Assembly (NCBI GenBank): GCA_003151875.1
Contig: PLYW01000314.1
Location: 657-11,811, forward strand
Origin: Acidobacteriaceae bacterium
GTDB taxonomy: Bacteria; Acidobacteriota; Terriglobia; Terriglobales; Acidobacteriaceae
Direction of reading: 5' to 3'
DNA: 11,155 bases
The notes beneath the pieces are model-generated. The model searched no databases, was not told where the DNA came from, and worked only from the letters and a program-made list of their open reading frames with translations. The position numbers and the translations under genes were made by a program. Within the stretch, counting starts at the first letter, position 1, and each line of letters begins with the position of its first letter. Below are positions 6,065 through 11,155 of the stretch, piece after piece.

Positions 6065-7159
6065 ATGCACAACAAAGTGACCGCCCGTCTCAGCTTTCTC
6101 GATCGCTATCTGACGCTGTGGATCTTCGCCGCGATGGCCGTCGGCGTGCTTTCGGGATGGGCGCTTCCTGGCATTGTTCCTTTCCTGAACCGCTTCAACG
6201 TTGGCACAACCTCCGTTCCCATTGCGGTGGGGCTGATCCTGATGATGTACCCCCCGCTGGCGAAGGTGCGCTACGAGGAGTTGGGCGAAGTCTTCCGCAA
6301 TAAGAGAATTCTCGGCCTGTCGCTGTTGCAGAACTGGGCGATCGGCCCGGTGCTGATGTTCGTGCTGGCCATTGTCTTTCTCCGCGGCTATCCGGAATAC
6401 ATGGCGGGACTAATTCTGATCGGACTGGCGCGATGCATCGCCATGGTGATCGTGTGGAACGAACTGGCCAAGGGCGATACGCAATATGCGGCCGGGCTGG
6501 TGGCGTTCAATTCGGTCTTCCAGGTCTTGTTCTATTCCATCTACGCGTGGATCTTTGTGACCAAGTTGCCGGAGTGGTTTGGTCTGCGCGGCTCCGTGGT
6601 CAACGTTTCGATTCGCGACATCGCGGGCAGCGTGTTCATCTATCTGGGTATCCCGTTCCTCGCGGGGATCGCGACTCGCTTCACGCTGGTTAGAGCCAAA
6701 GGGCGGACGTGGTATGAAAAGACCTTCATCCCGCGCATCAGCCCGATCACGCTCGTAGCGCTGCTGTTCACGATCGTGGTGATGTTCTCGCTGAAAGGTG
6801 ACTATATCCTGCGTCTCCCGCTGGACGTAGTGCGCATCGCGGTCCCCCTGCTGATCTACTTTGTGCTGATGTTCCTGGTTTCGTTCTACCTGGGCTACAA
6901 GCTAAAGGCTGATTACGCCAAGTCGGCGACGCTGTCCTTCACTGCGGCGAGCAATAACTTTGAGCTGGCGATCGCCGTAGCCGTTTCGGTGTTCGGTATT
7001 AACTCGGGAGAGGCGTTCGCCGCGGTAATCGGTCCCCTAGTTGAGGTGCCGGCGATGATCGGCCTGGTCAACGTGGCGCTGTACTTCCAGCGGCGGTACT
7101 ATGGCGTCGCAGTGACGGGAGAGTCCGTGGTCCCAATCTGCGATCCCGCGGGAAGATGA
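6065..7159 (+). CDS. acr3: Arsenite efflux permease Acr3
   Basis: Inner-membrane arsenite exporter of the bile/arsenite/riboflavin transporter superfamily, 364 residues with about ten hydrophobic helices. The key residues are visible: Cys124 in GLARCIAMVIVWNELAKGD and Glu300 in AASNNFELAIAVA. They are spaced exactly as Cys129 and Glu305 of Alkaliphilus Acr3, the pair needed for transport. GPLVEVPAMI near 324-331 is also typical. The open frame extends upstream to 5888 inside arsC, but the ATG at 6065 with GGGA six bases ahead gives the family N-terminus. It is the last gene of the ars operon, 67 bp after arsC. The tail after YFQRRYYGV is about 18 residues and ends in CDPAGR. Confidence 0.94.
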   Translation: MHNKVTARLSFLDRYLTLWIFAAMAVGVLSGWALPGIVPFLNRFNVGTTSVPIAVGLILMMYPPLAKVRYEELGEVFRNKRILGLSLLQNWAIGPVLMFVLAIVFLRGYPEYMAGLILIGLARCIAMVIVWNELAKGDTQYAAGLVAFNSVFQVLFYSIYAWIFVTKLPEWFGLRGSVVNVSIRDIAGSVFIYLGIPFLAGIATRFTLVRAKGRTWYEKTFIPRISPITLVALLFTIVVMFSLKGDYILRLPLDVVRIAVPLLIYFVLMFLVSFYLGYKLKADYAKSATLSFTAASNNFELAIAVAVSVFGINSGEAFAAVIGPLVEVPAMIGLVNVALYFQRRYYGVAVTGESVVPICDPAGR

Positions 7160-7178
7160 GACTCACTGCTAGCCAGCC

Positions 7179-7194
7179 GTCGGCTGAAGCCGAC
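7179..7194. repeat. Solitary hairpin with TGAA loop downstream of acr3
   Basis: A perfect 6-bp stem, GTCGGC/GCCGAC, closes TGAA (TTCA on the other strand), the same loop as in the element at 3919-4110. It lies 19 bp after the acr3 stop and has no T-run, so it may be a REP-like remnant or an mRNA 3'-end stabiliser rather than an intrinsic terminator. Confidence 0.5.
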
Positions 7195-7271
7195 TCATGT
7201 GCGCGGCTTTACTTTGGCGAGGCTCTACGTCAGAATAATGAGCAGCAAATCGGGCCTCAGCGAGGAATTCC

Positions 7272-7589
7272 GTGAAGTTTCGAGGATGGCTACTGACGTT
7301 GTTGTTTGTGCACGTTCTGCTGCACCCGCTGGTGCATGTGATCGGCACATCCGGAGCGGCAAATGACCTCGCGCGTGTAACCGCCAGCTCGACGCAACCA
7401 GACAGCAGTCTAGCTACAGGCGATCAATGCGAGCTTTGCCGCGTTGGACATAACACAATTATCACCCCTCAACTGCCACAAGCCGATCTATTGAATCCGC
7501 GATGGATTCGAGTCGAGCTTCAGGCCGTAAATTACGCATCGCTTCAAGCCGACTACAGACTCCCCTCTCGGGCGCCTCCCAGCCTCTAG
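7272..7589 (+). CDS. DUF2946-like upstream ORF, putative metal-sensing arrest peptide
   Basis: A 105-residue protein, probably a sensor rather than an enzyme. A hydrophobic helix (6-24) carries His14, His18 and His22 on one face and could act as a signal or membrane anchor. C-x-x-C occurs at 53-56 with His60 nearby. The C-terminus reads SRAPPSL, so Arg-Ala-Pro-Pro (100-103) lies two residues from the stop. RAPP is the stalling core of the ApdA/ApdP arrest peptides. DUF2946 upstream ORFs such as Bordetella CruR (before the TonB receptor gene bfrG) and Rhodobacter CutF regulate downstream genes in response to copper. The start is GTG with GAGGA (7262-7266) five bases upstream. A -10-like AATAAT lies at 7234-7239 without a well-spaced -35. 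The receptor gene follows after 150 bp. Family membership and function are inferred; the motifs are seen. Confidence 0.7.
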   Translation: MKFRGWLLTLLFVHVLLHPLVHVIGTSGAANDLARVTASSTQPDSSLATGDQCELCRVGHNTIITPQLPQADLLNPRWIRVELQAVNYASLQADYRLPSRAPPSL

Positions 7590-7617
7590 TCCAAACTCGC
7601 AATTCTGAAAACTTGCG

Positions 7618-7743
7618 ATGGCGCGTCCTCGGGCGCGCACATGCACATGCACATGCATTTGCCATTGCTCTTGGCGTGCTGCCCGCATTTTGTTGCGCGG
7701 GCTAAGCACGACCACGGAGCCAGCGAGATTGGAGAAGAGATGA
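7618..7743 (+). CDS. Possible 41-codon Cys-rich leader peptide overlapping the receptor start
   Basis: ATG at 7618 opens a 41-codon frame whose TGA (7741-7743) overlaps the receptor ATG in ATGA. Residues 9-17 read CTCTCICHC, five cysteines alternating with other residues, followed by a basic stretch. The spacing recalls metallothionein or cysteine-leader peptides. Against it: there is no good ribosome binding site (only GAAAAC upstream), and the Thr-Cys alternation arises from the CACATG tandem repeat. If translated, it would couple translation to the receptor gene. Treat as a hypothesis. Confidence 0.3.
   Translation: MARPRARTCTCTCICHCSWRAARILLRGLSTTTEPARLEKR
7638..7655 (+). repeat. Three tandem CACATG hexamers
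   Basis: Perfect 6-bp unit repeated three times, running on into CAT. It is short enough to be replication slippage, but its position in the leader could make it a binding site or a phase-neutral length variable. Confidence 0.8.
7731..7739 (+). promoter_or_regulatory. Ribosome binding site deciding the receptor start
   Basis: GGAGAAGAG directly precedes the ATG at 7740. It supports this start over the in-frame ATGs at 7641-7653, which have no such site and would put 33 extra residues ahead of the signal peptide. Confidence 0.75.
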
Positions 7744-10499
7744 TTTCGACACAGGAAACAAACCAGACGCCTTTGCAGTACAAGTTAATCAGTGCGATTG
7801 CAGTATTGATGTTCTGTTTAACGCTTTGCGTCATCAGTGCAAGCGCGCAGATCACGGGAAACTCATCGCTGAGCGGTGTTGTTTCCGATCCGTCAGGCGC
7901 GGTGGTGTCGGGCGCGACCGTGGAGATTCAGAATCCGGTCAGCGAATTCAGCCGGTCAACCACCACCGACAGTGCCGGCCGATTCAGTTTCCCAAATGTT
8001 CCGTTCAATCCTTACCACCTCAAAGTCACCGTGGCCGGGTTTGCTGCTTATTCGCAGGACGTTGATGTGCGTTCTGCTGTGCCGCTCAGTCTCAAAATCA
8101 CTCTGCAAATAGCTGGCTCTGCCGAAAGCGTCACCGTCCAGGGCGAGGCCGGCGACCTCTTGGAAAACGATCCCACGTTTCACACCGACGTGGACCGCAG
8201 TCTGTTCGAGAAGCTTCCGCTGGAGAGCACTTCCTCGGAGCTGAGTTCGCTGGTCACGCTGGCGTCGCCAGGAGTCGCCGCCGACTCCAACGGGCTCTTT
8301 CACGGAATGGGCGATCACGCGTCGAACTCATTCTCTTTGGATGGGCAGCCAATTACGGACCAGCAGAGCAAAGTATTCTCCAACCAGATTCCGCTCGACG
8401 CCGTGCAGTCGATGACGGTGATCTCGGGCGCTCCTCCCGCAGAGTTCGGCGACAAAACCAGTCTGGTTATTGACGTGACCACGCGTTCCGGCCTGGGTTC
8501 GACAATGCCGCACGGCGATATCACCGCCAGCTACGGTAGCTTCGGCAGCTCGAACGTGGACCTCAACTTCTCCTACGGCGGCAAAAACTGGGGAAATTTC
8601 ATCGCGGTAAACGGGCTCAACAGCGGACGCTTCCTCGATCCGCCGGAGTTCGCTGTCTTCCACGCGAAGGGCAACGAGGAAAATGTGTTCGACCGTTTGG
8701 ACTACCAGTTTTCACCCGCAGACGTACTGCACTTCAATTTCGGCTTCACGCGCTCCTGGTTCCAGAACCCGAACTCGTATGACAACTTGAACCTTGGCGT
8801 GCTGGGTCCGGACGGGACTCCCGTTGGCCCGACCGACCAGCGCTCCAGGATCTTGACGTACAACATCGCCCCAACCTGGGCACACACAATAGGTGCGAAT
8901 GCCGTCCTGAACGTTACGGGCTATGTGCGGCGCGACCAGTACAACTATTATCCGAGCGCCAACCCATTCGCGGACTTCGGCCCCATCCAGTCGGAAACTG
9001 TGGCGCAGGACCGGACGCTTACCAATGCGGGGGCGGTCGCGAATATTACCTATACCAAAGGCATTCACAACGTGAAGGCCGGGGTCATGTATGAGCAGAC
9101 CTTCCTCAACGAAAACGATACTTTCGGGATCGTGAATCCGACCTTGAATGCGCCTTGTGTGGATGCGAATGGCAACCCCGTCTCCGGCTTTACCGATCCG
9201 TCACAGTGCGCTGCTGCCGGGCTTCAGCCCAACACCGGCTACACGCCGCTATTGAGCTGCTACGACCTGACGCGTCCGAATCCGGCACCGTCCTCCGGGT
9301 GCCAGAGTCACAACAGCACCTTGTTTTCGTTCCTTGGCCATACCGACGTGAAAGAGCTGGCGATGTACGTGCAGGACAACATCACCAAGCGCAATTGGGT
9401 ATTCAATCTGGGTATTCGGGGCGACTTCTACAACGGATTGACCGTCGCTCGACAGGCGGAGCCGCGTCTCGGGATTTCCTACAATGTCCACAAGACGAAC
9501 ACGGTTCTCCGCGTCTCCTATGCGCGCACTCTGGAGACGCCGTTCAATGAGAATCTGGTGCTGTCCAGCACGGGGTGCAACTCCGCGGTCATCGCCGCGA
9601 TTGTGCCTTGCGTGCCAGCGCCGCTGACTCCCGGATTTCGCAATGAGTTCCACGCTGGCTTCCAGCAGGCATTCGGCCGATTCCTTGTGCTCGACGGCGA
9701 ATATATCTGGAAATACACTCACACCGGGTACGATTTCAGCATCTTCGGCAACACTCCGATCTTCTTCCCGATCGGGTGGCACAATTCGAAGATTCCGGGA
9801 TGGGCGCTGCGTGCCAGCGTGCCGGTGTACCATGGCTTCAGCGCGCTGGTAGTGATGTCGAGCGTGGCTGCGCGCTTCTTCCCGCCGCAAACCAGCGGAT
9901 TAGGTGTGACCGTCGGCCAGACCGGCCTTCCTTTCCGCATTGATCACGACGAAGTCTTCAATCAGACTACGCACTTGCAATACCAGACCCCGTGGAAGCG
10001 GGGTCCGTGGATCGGTTTCAACTGGCGCTACGACAGCGGACTGGTGGCCGGCGCGGTTCCTTGCTACGGGGTTGGCCCTTCCAACAACTGCCCGCAGTCC
10101 ACGACACTCAACGGTCAACCTGCAATCGATCTGAGCGGCCTGACGGCCGATCAGGAGTTTCAGGCCGGACTGTTTTGTGGCAGTGTGAAGTCCAGTCCGT
10201 TTACGCCGCTGCCGTCACCATGCCTGGCATCACAGTTTGGATCGAACCTGGTACAGGTGCCTGCGCCGGGAACGCAGAATGATGATCACCATCCGGCGCG
10301 CATCGCGTCACGTAGCCTCTTTGACCTGGCTATCGGCGAGGACAATCTCTTCAAGGGCGACAAGTACAAGTGGAGTCTGCAATTGACGGCGATCAACTTG
10401 ACCAACAAGTATGCGTTGTACAACTTTCTGTCGACCTTCAGCGGCACGCACTACGTGACGCCGCGCGCGTTGACCGCGCAGATTGGGTTCCATTTCTAG
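7740..10499 (+). CDS. Oar-like TonB-dependent receptor with carboxypeptidase-regulatory-like domain
   Basis: Outer-membrane active transporter, 919 residues from the chosen start. The signal peptide has its hydrophobic core at about 16-33 and probable cleavage after ASA (36). A carboxypeptidase-regulatory-like beta-sandwich spans about 44-124 (LSGVVSDPSGAVVSGATVEI). ESVTV (129-133), possibly TonB-box-like, precedes the plug (about 140-252, including NSFSLDGQPI and DVTTRSG). The 22-stranded-type barrel runs to the end and finishes with aromatic QIGFHF, as expected for outer-membrane insertion. The mature part has ten cysteines, all in loop-like stretches and in close pairs. The frame extends upstream to 7641, adding MHMHMH, but the ribosome binding site and signal peptide favour 7740. 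The upstream ORF with C-x-x-C and RAPP suggests metal-controlled expression; the ligand is unknown. Confidence 0.92.
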   Translation: MISTQETNQTPLQYKLISAIAVLMFCLTLCVISASAQITGNSSLSGVVSDPSGAVVSGATVEIQNPVSEFSRSTTTDSAGRFSFPNVPFNPYHLKVTVAGFAAYSQDVDVRSAVPLSLKITLQIAGSAESVTVQGEAGDLLENDPTFHTDVDRSLFEKLPLESTSSELSSLVTLASPGVAADSNGLFHGMGDHASNSFSLDGQPITDQQSKVFSNQIPLDAVQSMTVISGAPPAEFGDKTSLVIDVTTRSGLGSTMPHGDITASYGSFGSSNVDLNFSYGGKNWGNFIAVNGLNSGRFLDPPEFAVFHAKGNEENVFDRLDYQFSPADVLHFNFGFTRSWFQNPNSYDNLNLGVLGPDGTPVGPTDQRSRILTYNIAPTWAHTIGANAVLNVTGYVRRDQYNYYPSANPFADFGPIQSETVAQDRTLTNAGAVANITYTKGIHNVKAGVMYEQTFLNENDTFGIVNPTLNAPCVDANGNPVSGFTDPSQCAAAGLQPNTGYTPLLSCYDLTRPNPAPSSGCQSHNSTLFSFLGHTDVKELAMYVQDNITKRNWVFNLGIRGDFYNGLTVARQAEPRLGISYNVHKTNTVLRVSYARTLETPFNENLVLSSTGCNSAVIAAIVPCVPAPLTPGFRNEFHAGFQQAFGRFLVLDGEYIWKYTHTGYDFSIFGNTPIFFPIGWHNSKIPGWALRASVPVYHGFSALVVMSSVAARFFPPQTSGLGVTVGQTGLPFRIDHDEVFNQTTHLQYQTPWKRGPWIGFNWRYDSGLVAGAVPCYGVGPSNNCPQSTTLNGQPAIDLSGLTADQEFQAGLFCGSVKSSPFTPLPSPCLASQFGSNLVQVPAPGTQNDDHHPARIASRSLFDLAIGEDNLFKGDKYKWSLQLTAINLTNKYALYNFLSTFSGTHYVTPRALTAQIGFHF

Positions 10500-10565
10500 G
10501 GGTAATTAGTGTTGGCGGATGCGGAGAGGCATTCCGGCTAGGTCGCAGTGGTTGTTCGTGGATGT

Positions 10566-10934
10566 CTAGGTGCTGCTGTGCTCCAGAATGCCCTTCTCCA
10601 TCTTCTCCTGGCATGCGATGCAGAACCGCGTCCAGGGGACGGCTTCCAGCCGCTTGGGGTTGATCTCTGCGCCGCAAGAGATGCACTGGCCGAAGCTACC
10701 CTCCCGGATCCGGTCGAGGGCGCTATCCACCATTTGCAGGAGCTGTCGTTCGTTGTTGCTCTGATGGAACAGGAATTCCTTGTTGTACGAGTTGGCCGCC
10801 CGGTCGGCGATGTCCTGTGCCGACTCGACATCGGCTTCGCGCCCGTCCTGAGCGGTGCGAGTCATGGTCTGGCGCAACTCTCGCTGGCGTTCCTCCAGCC
10901 GCTTTTTGAAAACTTCCAGCTTCTTCTTATCCAT
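10566..10934 (-). CDS. dksA: DksA/TraR-family zinc-finger protein
   Basis: A 122-residue regulator that would bind the RNA polymerase secondary channel, in E. coli together with ppGpp. A charged N-terminal coiled coil (about 1-75) carries DIADRA at 41-46, matching the D-x-x-D-x-A tip motif of E. coli DksA. The C4 zinc finger is complete: Cys84, Cys87, Cys105 and Cys108 in CISC and CIAC. The protein is somewhat shorter than E. coli DksA (151 residues) and resembles the generic DksA/TraR proteins found in several copies in many phyla, so the symbol is provisional. Its ribosome binding site is weak (CAGG well upstream). It converges with the receptor gene, with 66 bp between the stops. Confidence 0.9.
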   Translation of the reverse strand: MDKKKLEVFKKRLEERQRELRQTMTRTAQDGREADVESAQDIADRAANSYNKEFLFHQSNNERQLLQMVDSALDRIREGSFGQCISCGAEINPKRLEAVPWTRFCIACQEKMEKGILEHSST

Positions 10935-11002
10935 AGGTTCGTAGCCTGCCGATCCCTCGCGCCGACAACCCCGTGGGGCGAAAATGGGTACGTGAAACCG
11001 GA

Positions 11003-11031
11003 ATGATATGCGTGCGAGGGACCCACGTCAA
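11003..11031 (-). promoter_or_regulatory. Sigma70 promoter of the dksA-type gene
   Basis: On the - strand, TTGACG (11031-11026) and TATCAT (11008-11003) are separated by exactly 17 bases. Transcription would start near 10996, giving a leader of about 60 nt that contains the small palindrome CCCCACGGGG. Confidence 0.75.
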
Positions 11032-11122
11032 CTGCCGGCCTCTTTCGCTCGGTTCCGAGAGCCGCTATTTGCCGAGGTTGGATGCCCACCCACCAGCCCG
11101 CGATCGGCTTTCACTCCACCAT

Positions 11123-11148
11123 AAAAAAGCGGCCCGTCGTGGGCCGCT
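11123..11148 (-). terminator. Intrinsic terminator of a - strand gene beyond the right edge
   Basis: An 8-bp stem, AGCGGCCC (11128-11135) with GGGCCGCT (11141-11148), closes GTCGT. On the - strand it is followed by a run of T (A11123-A11128 on +). It therefore ends a leftward gene outside the window and insulates the dksA promoter. The + strand side (CTTCAAA) is not T-rich. Confidence 0.8.
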
Positions 11149-11155
11149 CTTCAAA

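Larger units (their letters stand above)
7590..7739 (+). promoter_or_regulatory. Structured leader between the upstream ORF and the receptor gene
   Basis: Potential RNA structures are GCGATGGC (7615-7622) with GCCATTGC (7661-7668, one G-U pair), an alternative GCGCG/CGCGC (7621-7625 with 7634-7638), and GCCCGC/GCGGGC (7681-7686 with 7697-7702). Three tandem CACATG hexamers occupy 7638-7655. The first two stems share bases and so are mutually exclusive, as expected of a switchable leader, but no folding calculation was done. Confidence 0.45.

Noticed and set aside
7641..7739. In-frame N-terminal extension of the receptor beginning MHMHMH, with a Cys-Cys and several His
   Set aside because: There is no ribosome binding site before the ATGs at 7641-7653. 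The extension would displace the signal peptide by 33 residues, and the His-Met alternation comes from the CACATG repeat.
10514..10538. Imperfect hairpin between the convergent receptor and dksA genes
   Set aside because: The stem contains a bulge and there is no T-run on either strand. It is too weak to call a bidirectional terminator.
10548..11006. 152-codon + strand frame opposite the dksA-type gene
   Set aside because: It is antisense to a gene with an intact zinc finger and its own promoter, and has no recognisable protein features.

Overview
The window looks like a piece of an Acidobacteriota chromosome. This is inferred from three things: an Oar-type TonB-dependent receptor with an N-terminal carboxypeptidase-regulatory-like domain, moderately high GC, and intergenic families of short palindromes with TTCA/TTTA loops. 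It cannot be proven without a database search. Almost everything is on the + strand; only the last gene (DksA/TraR type) is on the - strand.

Layout. Positions 1-3025 hold a tripartite efflux/export cassette (HlyD/YbhG-like adaptor, cut at its 5' end; ABC ATPase; ABC-2 permease), with ATGA overlaps at both junctions. Two small genes follow: a YtxH-like membrane protein (3180-3443), ending at a textbook intrinsic terminator, and an 87-residue protein of unknown function (3601-3864). Positions 3865-4302 are non-coding and contain a composite inverted-repeat element of about 190 bp. Its two arms fold into matching hairpins whose stems differ but stay paired. Next comes an arsenic operon: arsR, arsM, a thioredoxin-type arsC and acr3 (4303-7159), with a promoter and candidate operator upstream of arsR. 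Together these genes would sense trivalent arsenic, methylate it, reduce arsenate to arsenite and export arsenite.

The most interesting part is 7272-10499. A 105-codon ORF encodes a hydrophobic N-terminal helix with histidines at i, i+4 and i+8, then a C-x-x-C motif about 44 residues before a C-terminal Arg-Ala-Pro-Pro that lies two residues from the stop. It is followed by a structured leader of about 150 nt and then a 919-residue TonB-dependent receptor. The layout matches a metal-sensing nascent-chain regulator: a DUF2946-like upstream ORF of the CruR/CutF kind carrying a RAPP-type ribosome arrest motif. The leader also contains an overlooked 41-codon ORF with a C-x-C-x-C-x-C-x-C run whose stop codon overlaps the receptor start (ATGA).

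The right end holds a dksA/traR-type gene on the - strand with a clear sigma70 promoter, and a terminator belonging to a - strand gene beyond the window.
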